In this document: positions 1-7,547 of the stretch, one piece after another
Position numbering within the stretch: the first letter of the stretch is position 1
Layout of the letters: the number at the start of each line of letters is the position of its first letter
NCBI RefSeq assembly: GCF_025961835.1
Contig: NZ_JAOQOK010000001.1
Location: 1,426,001 to 1,490,000 of the forward strand
Direction: 5' to 3'
Length of the DNA stretch: 64,000 bases
DNA from: Sphingobium sp. B2D3C
Lineage (GTDB): Bacteria; Pseudomonadota; Alphaproteobacteria; Sphingomonadales; Sphingomonadaceae
The notes under the pieces: model-generated
What the model saw: the letters and a program-made list of their open reading frames with translations, nothing else
What the model was told of the DNA's origin: nothing
Databases searched by the model: none
Made by a program: the position numbers and the translations under genes

Positions 1-570
1 AAGGCCGCTCGGCCGCTCGATCCAGCGCACGGCCGGGGTCTCGCTATGTCCTCGCGGTTGTGCAGGCCACAGGGCGACATCGAGCGGGTTGCAGGAAAAC
101 AGATGCTTGAGATCGGTCAGCATCAGTTCCTGATGCTGTTGCTCATGATGGAGGCCGAGGGTGAGCAAGTCCGGGCACGCCTCCGCAAGCCGAGGCATCG
201 CATTCAGGACCGCCTCATCGACCCGCCCCCGATAGTCGCGGACCTCCGCGAGTGTCGGGCGGGTGAGCAGGCCACGGTGTGGACGCGGGTGTCGCGGCCC
301 CTCCGCTTCATAATAGCTGTTGAAGAGATAGGCCCAGCGATCGTCATGCGCGACATAGCCCGGCACATGGTCGCGCAGCAGGAAGGTTTCGAAAAACCAG
401 GTCGTATGAGCGAGGTGCCACTTGGCGGGCGACGCATCGGGCATCGACTGCACCGTCGCGTCGGCGTCGCTCAGCGGCGCCGCCAGATCGACAGAAAGCG
501 AGCGGACAGATTGGAAGCGGTCAGCCAGGTCTGCAGAACATGCCTCGGCGACCTGCGCGCGGCTCGCCAT
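1..570 (-). CDS. egtB: Ergothioneine biosynthesis protein EgtB (N-terminal 190 residues; continues past the window start)
   Basis: EgtB is the iron-dependent sulfoxide synthase that joins the thiol donor to trimethylhistidine in ergothioneine synthesis. The frame read from ATG at 570 is open to base 1. It contains the DinB-like metal-site motifs typical of Egt[14 protein letters not shown] at about residue 57 and [11 protein letters not shown] at about residue 140, giving the HxxxH...HxxEQ-type ligands. Only the DinB part and the start of the linker are present; the FGE-sulfatase-like catalytic domain lies outside. The start is fixed by coupling: the upstream DUF2171 gene ends TGA one base before this ATG, so the two are cotranscribed. 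I expect egtD beyond the window, but cannot see it. Confidence 0.93.
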   Translation of the reverse strand, partial: MASRAQVAEACSADLADRFQSVRSLSVDLAAPLSDADATVQSMPDASPAKWHLAHTTWFFETFLLRDHVPGYVAHDDRWAYLFNSYYEAEGPRHPRPHRGLLTRPTLAEVRDYRGRVDEAVLNAMPRLAEACPDLLTLGLHHEQQHQELMLTDLKHLFSCNPLDVALWPAQPRGHSETPAVRWIERPSGL

Positions 571-571
571 C

Positions 572-838
572 TCAGGGATTCATGTCCGCAATCGGCTTCC
601 CGTCCTGCTCCTCTTCGAACAGCAGGGCCGCTGCTCCGGTTGCGGACAAGCGCACCTTGTCGCCTTCCACCTCTGCGACGAGCCCGCCCGACAGATAATG
701 GTGGTGCTTGCCATGCGAGCCGCTGTCCGCGCGCGTCATCTTGATGCGGTCACCCTCGACATGGTCGACCGTGCCGATATGCACGCCATCGGCGCCGATG
801 ATGGACATATGCTCTTTGACGTTGCTGAGATCGGCCAC
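572..838 (-). CDS. DUF2171 domain protein (PRC-barrel-like)
   Basis: A protein of about 88 residues whose start reads [18 protein letters not shown], the usual opening of DUF2171 proteins, followed by [17 protein letters not shown] chose GTG at 838 because GGAGG sits five bases upstream; an ATG at 889 would add an unrelated N-terminus. The family is small, cytoplasmic and of unknown function, with a PRC-barrel-like fold. A His-rich stretch (SHGKHHHYL) sits in the middle. The stop is one base from the egtB start, so the two are translationally coupled; a link to stress protection is only a guess from that. Confidence 0.85.
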   Translation of the reverse strand: MADLSNVKEHMSIIGADGVHIGTVDHVEGDRIKMTRADSGSHGKHHHYLSGGLVAEVEGDKVRLSATGAAALLFEEEQDGKPIADMNP

Positions 839-924
839 AATTGCCTCCACGCTTGATCGGGAACCCGATAGCCTAACGCGCAAGGCCAATATTGGATGCA
901 GGGCGATCCGAGCGAATCTTTGGC

Positions 925-1596
925 TCAGACGTAGCGCACCCCGGCGTCCATGATCCGCTGGCGCAGATCGAATACGTCGAGACTGAACTCTCCGGCTGCA
1001 AGGCGCGTACGCTTGCCAGCCTCGTTCGCCTCACGGGCCCGCGATGCTTCCAGCACCTTGGCGGCGTTGGCGCGGGGGACGACGCACACGCCGTCATCAT
1101 CAGCGACAATCACATCCCCGGGATTGACCAGCGCGTTGGCGCAGACCACCGGGATGTTCACGCTGCCCAGGGTGTTCTTGACCGTGCCCTGCGCATAGAC
1201 GGCCTTGGACCAGACCGGGAAGTTCATCTCGGTGAGGTCGCGCACATCGCGCACGCCGGCATCGATGATCAGGCCACGGCAACCGCGCGCCTGCGCCGAG
1301 GTGGCCAGCAGATCGCCGAAATAGCCATCCTCGCACGGGCTGGTCGGGGCCAGCAGTAGGATGTCGCCCGCCTTCAACTGCTCGATGGCGACATGCACCA
1401 TCCAGTTATCGCCCGGAGGCGCGCTGATCGTCACTGCACTGCCCGCGATCCGCGCGCCGGCATAGATGGGCCGCATATAGCTGGCCAGCAAACCCGTGCG
1501 TCCCTGCGCCTCATGAACCGTCGCAACACCGCACGCCGCCAAACCGTCAATCACCTCAGGATCAGCACGTTCGATATTCTGTACGACCACACCCAT
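925..1596 (-). CDS. ligK: 4-carboxy-4-hydroxy-2-oxoadipate aldolase (LigK/RraA family)
   Basis: A 223-residue class II aldolase of the RraA/HMG-CHA type. It cleaves 4-carboxy-4-hydroxy-2-oxoadipate to pyruvate and oxaloacetate at the end of the protocatechuate 4,5-cleavage pathway and can also decarboxylate oxaloacetate. Visible motifs are [15 protein letters not shown] near the N-terminus, the substrate/metal segment [16 protein letters not shown], and [13 protein letters not shown], whose RD pair belongs to the divalent-metal site. Start ATG at 1596 follows an AGGAG element in the 16-base gap after the aldehyde dehydrogenase stop, so the two form an operon. The sequence strongly resembles sphingomonad LigK as I remember it. 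No other lig gene is present nearby. Confidence 0.88.
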   Translation of the reverse strand: MGVVVQNIERADPEVIDGLAACGVATVHEAQGRTGLLASYMRPIYAGARIAGSAVTISAPPGDNWMVHVAIEQLKAGDILLLAPTSPCEDGYFGDLLATSAQARGCRGLIIDAGVRDVRDLTEMNFPVWSKAVYAQGTVKNTLGSVNIPVVCANALVNPGDVIVADDDGVCVVPRANAAKVLEASRAREANEAGKRTRLAAGEFSLDVFDLRQRIMDAGVRYV

Positions 1597-1612
1597 GATT
1601 GCTCCTGCCCTC

Positions 1613-3043
1613 TCAGCTTGCGATGATTGTCTTGGTCTCTAGAAACTCTTCCAGTCCCCAGACACCATATTGCCGGCCATTGCCGGACCTTCTGTATCCT
1701 CCGAACGGCGCCGCCGCCGTCCATGGCGGAAAGTTGATCGACACATAGCCTGCCCGCACGCGGGCAGCGACGGCCCGCGCCGATGCGGGATCGGCCGACT
1801 GCACATAGGCGGCGAGGCCGAAGTCGGTGGCATTGGCGATTTCGATGGCCTCGTCAACATTGCGATAGGTGAGGATGCACAGGACCGGGCCGAAGATTTC
1901 CTGCGTGGCGATGGCGGCATCCGGCGCGACCGGACCGAAGATCGTCGGTCTGGCGTAATAGCCGGTCGGAAGATGGTCGGGTCGTCCGAGACCGCCGGTC
2001 AATAGCGGCTGGCCTTCATCGATCGCCTGCCGGATCAGGCCCTGCACCCGATCGAACTGCGCCGCGTTCATCAGCGGGCCGAAGCTTGTTGCGGGATCAT
2101 CGGGCGGCCCCACAACAAGGCCCTCCCCTGCCGCCACGGCAAGCGCGGCAACCTCCTCGAACCGGTCGGCCGGGACGATCAGCCGGGTCGGCGCGGCGCA
2201 GACTTGCCCTGCGACCATCATGCACGCCGCCACGCTGCGTGGGACGGCGGCCGCAAAATCGGCATCCGGCAGCAGGATATTGGCGCCCTTCCCGCCCAGT
2301 TCCTGATGCACCCGCTTGATCGTCGGTGCGGCCGCCGCCGCGACCGCCGCGCCGCCCGCCACCGATCCGGTGACCGAGATCATGTCTACATCGGGATGCG
2401 CGGCGAGGCGCTGCCCGCAATCCGCGCCGCGACCGTTGACGAGATTGAACAGGCCGGGCGGCAGGTCCGCCTGTGCCATCGCCTCCGCGAGCAGGCCGCC
2501 GCACAATGGCGCATGTTCGCTCGGCTTGACAATCACCGTGCATCCCGCAGCGATCGCCGGCACGGCCTTGCACAGCATCTGGTTGACCGGCGCATTCCAG
2601 CTGGTGATTGCCACCACCACGCCAATCGGTTCCCGCACGATCTCGAAGCCGCCGGGCATCGTCCGGGCGAAGGGATAGCGCGCGAGAATCTCGGTCATGC
2701 TATCGAAATGCGCCCGGCACATCATGCTCTGCCCCTGCGCGACCATGCGCGTCAGGCCGATCTCCCGCATGAGGTGATCCTCAAACGCGGGTGCCAGCAC
2801 ATCGAAGGCGCCGCGCATCCGGGCGAGCACGTCCAGCCTTTCCGCGATGCTGCTCTGCGACCATGAGGCGAACGCTTGCCGGGCTGCTGCGACGGCTCGA
2901 TCTGCGTCGACCGCATCGCCGAGCGCCGCGCGCCCGAGCAGCGTTCCATCCGCCGGAGACCGAACCTCGACGATGTCCCGGCCGTGCGGTTCGACCCATG
3001 CGCCGCCGATGAAGAGACGATCCTGATACAGCGGAGCATTCAA
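1613..3043 (-). CDS. NAD(P)-dependent aldehyde dehydrogenase
   Basis: About 476 residues, the normal ALDH length. It oxidises an aldehyde to the acid with NAD(P). Catalytic features are visible in order: the oxyanion Asn in TSWNAPVNQ, the cofactor segment IVKPSEHAP, the general base in [11 protein letters not shown], and the nucleophile Cys in [11 protein letters not shown]. The frame is open upstream to 3895, but homology begins at [15 protein letters not shown]; the nearest plausible start is TTG at 3043, since no in-frame ATG lies near. The GMC oxidoreductase starts 63 bases away on the other strand, so the pair could turn an alcohol into an aldehyde and then an acid. The substrate is unknown. 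Confidence 0.9.
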   Translation of the reverse strand: MNAPLYQDRLFIGGAWVEPHGRDIVEVRSPADGTLLGRAALGDAVDADRAVAAARQAFASWSQSSIAERLDVLARMRGAFDVLAPAFEDHLMREIGLTRMVAQGQSMMCRAHFDSMTEILARYPFARTMPGGFEIVREPIGVVVAITSWNAPVNQMLCKAVPAIAAGCTVIVKPSEHAPLCGGLLAEAMAQADLPPGLFNLVNGRGADCGQRLAAHPDVDMISVTGSVAGGAAVAAAAAPTIKRVHQELGGKGANILLPDADFAAAVPRSVAACMMVAGQVCAAPTRLIVPADRFEEVAALAVAAGEGLVVGPPDDPATSFGPLMNAAQFDRVQGLIRQAIDEGQPLLTGGLGRPDHLPTGYYARPTIFGPVAPDAAIATQEIFGPVLCILTYRNVDEAIEIANATDFGLAAYVQSADPASARAVAARVRAGYVSINFPPWTAAAPFGGYRRSGNGRQYGVWGLEEFLETKTIIAS

Positions 3044-3106
3044 AGTCGTGACACCTTGGCGTGAGGATTGTATAGCACGAGAATATACTATTTCAGAGAG
3101 GCGCCG

Positions 3107-4735
3107 GTGCCGCAATCGGAAAGCGCAGATTATATCATCATCGGCGCGGGGTCGGCGGGATGCGTCCTCGCCAACCGCCTGTCGGCCGCGCCGGAAAACC
3201 GGGTTCTTCTGCTGGAGGCGGGCGGGCACGATCGCCACCCGCTGATCCGCATGCCCTTCGCTTTCATGAAGCTGCAGTTCATGCCGTCCCTGACCTGGCC
3301 CTATTGGAGCGAGCCGGAGCCGGGGCTGGATGGCCGGCGCCTGTGGCTGCCGCGCGGCAAGGTGTTGGGTGGCACCTCCTCGATCAACGGCATGGTCTAC
3401 GCGCGCGGCCATCCAGCAGACTATGATGAATGGTCGGCACTCGGCGCCCCCGGCTGGAGTTGGGACGAGCTGCTCCCCTATTTCCGGCGCTCCGAACGGA
3501 GCTGGCGCGGCGACAGCGCAGATCATGGCGTCGACGGGCAGCTGACGGTCAGCCCGGTCGAGACGACTGGGCCTTTGCATGATGCGGTGATGCAGACCGC
3601 GCGCGCCCTTGGCCATCCAATTCTCGACGATCAGCATGGGCCAAATAGCGGGCACGGCTTTGCACCGCCCGAGGTAACGGTGGACAAAGGCCGCCGCGCC
3701 AGCAGTTCGCGGCAGTTCCTGCACCCCGTCGCGCACCGGCCCAATCTGGCCATTCGGACCGGCTGCACGGTCACCCGGATCGTCATCCAGGCCGGGCGCG
3801 CGGTGGGCGTCGAGATCATCGACAAAGGCCGGCCGACTTTGCTGCGCGCGCGCCGCGAGGTCATATTGTGCGCGGGCACCTACAACTCGCCGCAATTGCT
3901 GATGCTCTCGGGGATCGGCCCGGCGGACGACTTACGCGCGCTCAGCATCGATGTCGTGGCCGACTTGCCCGGGGTTGGCCGCAATCTTCAGGAGCATCCC
4001 CTCACCGGCATTGGCTACACGCTGACCGAGCCCATCGGCTTCGAGAGCAATTTGCGCTTCGACCGGCTGCTGTTGAACGTGGGACGCTTTTTCCTCGGCC
4101 TGGGGAACCGGGCGACGCAATTGCCGGTCACCGCCTTTGGCTTCATGCCGACCAAGCCCGGCCTAGCGCGGCCGGATATCAAGGCCAATATCTACCCCAC
4201 CCGGCTCGATGCCCGCGTCTGGTTTCCCGGTATCCGCAAGGGCGCCGGCCATGCCATGAGCGCGTTCGCCGTGTTGCTGAGGCCTGAAAGCCGGGGCAGC
4301 GTGCGCCTGCGCTCGCGCAACCCGGGGGACGCGCCCGAGATCCGGATCAACATGTATGAGGACGAACGGGATCTGGTGACGATGCGCCGGGCGGTGCGCA
4401 TGTTGCGGGAGTTCTTTGCCACCGCGCCGCTGCGCGATCTTGCCGGAGGCGAGATCATGCCCGGCGATCGCGTGCAGAGCGATGCGGAGATCGACGCCTA
4501 TAATCGCCGCAGCAGCGTGCTCGCCCATCATGCCTCCTCGACCTGCGCGATGGGCGCCGATGAGCAGGCTGTGGTCGACCCGGCCTTGCGGGTCCGGGGC
4601 ATTGAGGGCCTGCGCGTGGCCGACGCCTCTGTCATGCCGCGCATCGTCGGCGGCAATACCAATGCGCCGGTGATCATGATCGCGGAAAAGGCCGCCGACC
4701 TGATCCTGGGCATCGCGCCGCCACAATCCGGTTGA
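3107..4735 (+). CDS. GMC-family FAD-dependent oxidoreductase (alcohol/choline dehydrogenase type)
   Basis: About 542 residues. GMC enzymes oxidise alcohols using FAD. The N-terminus carries the dinucleotide motif DYIIIGAGSAGCVLANRLS, followed by the GMC signature GGTSSINGMVYARG at about residue 85-100 and the C-terminal catalytic segment HHASSTCAMG with GNTNAPVIMIAEKAADLIL. I chose GTG at 3107 because GAGAGG lies five bases upstream; a TTG at 3068 is open but lacks one. The gene is divergent from the aldehyde dehydrogenase-ligK operon. Flavin alcohol dehydrogenases of this family act in polyethylene-glycol and aromatic-alcohol breakdown in sphingomonads, which fits the neighbour but does not prove the substrate. 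Confidence 0.92.
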   Translation: MPQSESADYIIIGAGSAGCVLANRLSAAPENRVLLLEAGGHDRHPLIRMPFAFMKLQFMPSLTWPYWSEPEPGLDGRRLWLPRGKVLGGTSSINGMVYARGHPADYDEWSALGAPGWSWDELLPYFRRSERSWRGDSADHGVDGQLTVSPVETTGPLHDAVMQTARALGHPILDDQHGPNSGHGFAPPEVTVDKGRRASSSRQFLHPVAHRPNLAIRTGCTVTRIVIQAGRAVGVEIIDKGRPTLLRARREVILCAGTYNSPQLLMLSGIGPADDLRALSIDVVADLPGVGRNLQEHPLTGIGYTLTEPIGFESNLRFDRLLLNVGRFFLGLGNRATQLPVTAFGFMPTKPGLARPDIKANIYPTRLDARVWFPGIRKGAGHAMSAFAVLLRPESRGSVRLRSRNPGDAPEIRINMYEDERDLVTMRRAVRMLREFFATAPLRDLAGGEIMPGDRVQSDAEIDAYNRRSSVLAHHASSTCAMGADEQAVVDPALRVRGIEGLRVADASVMPRIVGGNTNAPVIMIAEKAADLILGIAPPQSG

Positions 4736-4864
4736 GCCGACACTCCCACGGCAATCGATTGCATTTTTACTGGCCCTGCCCGCCTCGCTTCGCTACCCCT
4801 CCCACCCATCGACCCGCTGGATGCGAGACTCGCCGCAGCCGCACGAGGATGAGGAGGCTTTGAA

Positions 4865-6214
4865 ATGAAGAGATTTTTAATCGCCGGCGCCGCCATGCTG
4901 GCCATGGGCACGGCGCTCGCTGCGCCCGCTCAGGCAGAACTGAAAGTCGGCGCCGCCAAGGTCGACTGGACCCCGGCCGCCAAGAGTCTGAAAGAACCCT
5001 ATACCGGCGTTCTCGACTCCATTTACGTGCGCGCGATCGCGCTGGAGAGCAATGGCGAGCGCGCTGCGCTCGTGACGGTGGATGTGGGTGCAATCCCGAC
5101 GGACCTGTGGAGCGGCGTCACCGCTCGCCTGAGCAGCGATCTCGGCATCGCGCCGGAGCGCGTCATGCTCACCGCGACCCACACCCACAGCGTGCCCTGG
5201 GGTCCGCACCCCAAGCTGGAGGACCAGATCGTCCAGGCCGTGCGCGAAGCGGTCGGCAAGATGCAGCCGGGCAAGGTCGCCTTCGGCGAAGGTAAGTCCT
5301 ACATCAACGTGAACCGCAACATCATCGACCCGGACAACCGCCGTTGGTGGGAAGGCCCCAATGTCGATGGCCCGTCCGACAAGACCGTGGCTGTGCTGCG
5401 CTTTGAGAATGCGGCCGGCAAGCCGGTCGCCGTCTACTATAACTATGCGGTCCATGCCGTGCTGACCGGCAATCTCGATCTGGTGAGCGGCGATCTGCCC
5501 GGCGCCGCCTCCCGCTATATCGAAAATGCGATGGGCGATGATGTGGTGGCGGTGTGGTCCGAGGGTGCCGCGGGTGACCAGAACCCCATCTTCTTCCAGC
5601 AGACCTACGATCTGCGCGCGATCCGCATCGCTGATTATGCCAAGCGCGGTGAGGACATCAGCAATGCCATGCCACCCGGCGGTGTCGGCATGGACCGCAA
5701 GAACCCGCAGGTCGCCAAGCTGATGGAGCAGCAAAAGCAGATGGCCCAGTCCATGGGCCAGATGCTCGGTGAGGAAGTGCTGCAGACCATCCGCTTGCGC
5801 CTGGAACGGCCCGAGAAGGTGAACGGCATCGCCGGTGCCAGCAAGACGTTGGTATGCCCCGGCCGCGAGCGCACCGACAAGGGCCGCGCAGGCTATGCCG
5901 GCACCTATGTCGATGCGGCCGACATCCCCATTCACCTCAGCATGCTGAAGATCGGCGATGTCTTCATCGGCGGGGTGAATGGCGAGGTGTTCAACCCCAT
6001 TGCGACCAGCTTCAAGGCGCAGGCGCCCTCGCGCCGCACGATGATGGCGACGCTGACGAACGGCTTTGGCCCATCGGGCTACATCCCGAACGATGCGGCT
6101 TTCGGCCAATATACCTTTGAGGTGGTGTCCTCGCGCCTGAAGCCCGGCTGCGCGGAAAGCGGCATCGTCAATGGGCTGCTCGATCTGGTCGAGCAGACTG
6201 ACACCGCCAAGTAA
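4865..6214 (+). CDS. Secreted neutral/alkaline ceramidase-fold hydrolase
   Basis: 449 residues with a Sec signal peptide (cleavage likely after APAQA, residue about 24). The mature part has the metal site of the neutral ceramidase N-terminal domain: TATHTHSVPWGP, then a second His in NYAVHAVLTGN followed by SGDLPGAASRYIE, and a late Glu in GGVNGEVFNP. In true neutral ceramidases the nucleophile Ser sits in a GDVSPN motif; here the matching segment reads AAGDQNP, with no Ser. It is therefore a relative, perhaps a metal-dependent amidase or esterase in the periplasm, not a proven ceramidase. A GAGGAGG ribosome site sits just upstream of the ATG. It follows the GMC gene by 129 bases, so cotranscription is possible. 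Confidence 0.85.
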   Translation: MKRFLIAGAAMLAMGTALAAPAQAELKVGAAKVDWTPAAKSLKEPYTGVLDSIYVRAIALESNGERAALVTVDVGAIPTDLWSGVTARLSSDLGIAPERVMLTATHTHSVPWGPHPKLEDQIVQAVREAVGKMQPGKVAFGEGKSYINVNRNIIDPDNRRWWEGPNVDGPSDKTVAVLRFENAAGKPVAVYYNYAVHAVLTGNLDLVSGDLPGAASRYIENAMGDDVVAVWSEGAAGDQNPIFFQQTYDLRAIRIADYAKRGEDISNAMPPGGVGMDRKNPQVAKLMEQQKQMAQSMGQMLGEEVLQTIRLRLERPEKVNGIAGASKTLVCPGRERTDKGRAGYAGTYVDAADIPIHLSMLKIGDVFIGGVNGEVFNPIATSFKAQAPSRRTMMATLTNGFGPSGYIPNDAAFGQYTFEVVSSRLKPGCAESGIVNGLLDLVEQTDTAK

Positions 6215-6218
6215 GGCC

Positions 6219-6238
6219 AAGGGGGCTACGGCCCCCTT
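6219..6238. terminator. Hairpin terminator between convergent genes
   Basis: Perfect 8-bp inverted repeat AAGGGGGC/GCCCCCTT around a TACG loop, four bases after the ceramidase-fold stop and 15 bases from the stop of the convergent EF-hand gene. There is no long T run. It could serve both strands. Confidence 0.6.
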
Positions 6239-6253
6239 CCCGCCCCCGCTCGC

Positions 6254-6736
6254 TCAATCCTCTTCGCACTTGCAGACCGGCCCGGCGCGCGTCGCGCTGG
6301 GCCGGGGTGCGGTCGTCGCGAATTCGACCGGGACCAGACGGCCATCGCGGTTTGCATCCGCTCCGGCAAAACGGGTCGATGTCGCCACGGCCCACTCCTC
6401 GAACGAGAGGAGGTTGTTGCCGTCCTTATCCAGCTTGCGGAACGCGCTCGTTCGGCTTGCCATCATCTCCAGGCGCGTCACCACGCCATCGCGATTGCGA
6501 TCATAGCGGTCGAAGCGCTTCTGCTCGCGGGTGCGCTCTGTGGCTTCCGGGACGTCGGGCAGCGGCGCCCCGCGTGCATTGGGATCGCCCGGCCCGGGCA
6601 AGGGCGGCGCTTCTGCGCGCAGGCCACCATTGGCGACGCGCGGCGGCATGTCCGCATCCACGGCGGACTGCCACCAGAACAGCCCCGCCGCGACGAACAG
6701 CAGCGCGGAAAGTACACCGGCAAAGAATCGCCCCAT
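6254..6736 (-). CDS. Membrane-anchored EF-hand calcium-binding protein
   Basis: 160 residues. One hydrophobic segment at residues 4-22 (signal anchor or uncleaved signal) is followed by a Pro-rich linker and three EF-hand-type loops: DRNRDGVVTRLE, DKDGNNLLSFEE and DANRDGRLVPVE. The C-terminus ends in CKCEED. It is likely periplasmic and binds calcium; the partner is unknown. It lies 21 bases downstream of the squalene/phytoene-synthase-like gene on the same strand, so they are probably cotranscribed. EF-hand proteins of this size are common in sphingomonads. Confidence 0.82.
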   Translation of the reverse strand: MGRFFAGVLSALLFVAAGLFWWQSAVDADMPPRVANGGLRAEAPPLPGPGDPNARGAPLPDVPEATERTREQKRFDRYDRNRDGVVTRLEMMASRTSAFRKLDKDGNNLLSFEEWAVATSTRFAGADANRDGRLVPVEFATTAPRPSATRAGPVCKCEED

Positions 6737-6757
6737 CGCAGGCCCCCTGCGGGGAGA

Positions 6758-7429
6758 TTAACCGCGCAGGGCGGCGATCAGCAAGCGGCTGTACTGGCGG
6801 GGCGTGAAGCCGCGCGATGGCAGCCGCGCGGCGCGGACGTCCGGCATTGCGACAGCGGCGAGCAGACGCAGGGGGCGCGGCAGGCTACGAGGCGATCGCG
6901 CATCCCGAGGCAGAAAATCCGAGGCAAGTGCGAGGCTCCGACGCGCAAGAGCCTCCTCGCTGGCGTGACCGGCCAGATCCCACAAAGCCCAGAGCGCGCC
7001 CAGCCGATCGGCCGCCTCGCTCTCTCCTCCAGCCAGAAGCGCAAACAGCCCCCCGCCCCGAGCAAGTGCATAGTCCCGCAAATCCTCGTCGCTGAGCGGA
7101 TCGGGCGAGGCAAGCACGCGCCATCCGTCGATCAGCCGTTCTGCCGCCACGCTGGCGCCGGTGTCCGCTTGCTGGCGCCAAGCATCGACCAGAGGCTCGC
7201 CGCGCCCCTTGGCGTCATCCCGTTCCACCAACACGGCATCCCACCAGGCGAGGCGAATGGCGGCGATCGTCGGATCGGCCCGCCGACGGATCAGTTCGGC
7301 CAACCGGGCGTCCAATTGCCAGCACAGCGCATGCCATGAGCGCTCCCCCGCAGGCGTGTGCGCGAGCAACAGGCGCTGCAACGGGGCGTGCTCGTGATCG
7401 GCACCGAGCGCGGTAGGCGGCGCATTCAC
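6758..7429 (-). CDS. Squalene/phytoene synthase-like protein (NDUFAF6-like)
   Basis: About 223 residues, shorter than true phytoene or squalene synthases (about 280-340). The motif IRLAWWDAVL matches the class that includes the complex I assembly factor NDUFAF6 and many alphaproteobacterial homologues. The two aspartate-rich DxxxD motifs needed for prenyl-diphosphate condensation are not clear: only partial acidic runs are seen. I therefore prefer an assembly-factor or non-enzymatic role over carotenoid synthesis. The start is uncertain: GTG at 7429 (or TTG at 7432), with no good ribosome site. It is divergent from the Tad-type gene at 7548. Confidence 0.72.
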   Translation of the reverse strand: MNAPPTALGADHEHAPLQRLLLAHTPAGERSWHALCWQLDARLAELIRRRADPTIAAIRLAWWDAVLVERDDAKGRGEPLVDAWRQQADTGASVAAERLIDGWRVLASPDPLSDEDLRDYALARGGGLFALLAGGESEAADRLGALWALWDLAGHASEEALARRSLALASDFLPRDARSPRSLPRPLRLLAAVAMPDVRAARLPSRGFTPRQYSRLLIAALRG

Positions 7430-7547
7430 CAACGATCAACCAACCGAATTAGGCATTTGTCCACCACTTCTGAATAAGGCGAGGATCGGGCCGGTGGCGG
7501 TGCAATCGTTCGCCGGATGGGTGGCTTCAAGGGCAGTGAGGACAGGA

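Noticed and set aside
3044..3895. N-terminal extension of the aldehyde dehydrogenase by 284 codons
   Set aside because: It overlaps the GMC gene on the other strand, and homology starts only at [10 protein letters not shown].
4877..6220. Full-length mirror frame on the minus strand of the ceramidase-fold gene
   Set aside because: The plus-strand protein has a signal peptide and metal-site motifs; the mirror has none.
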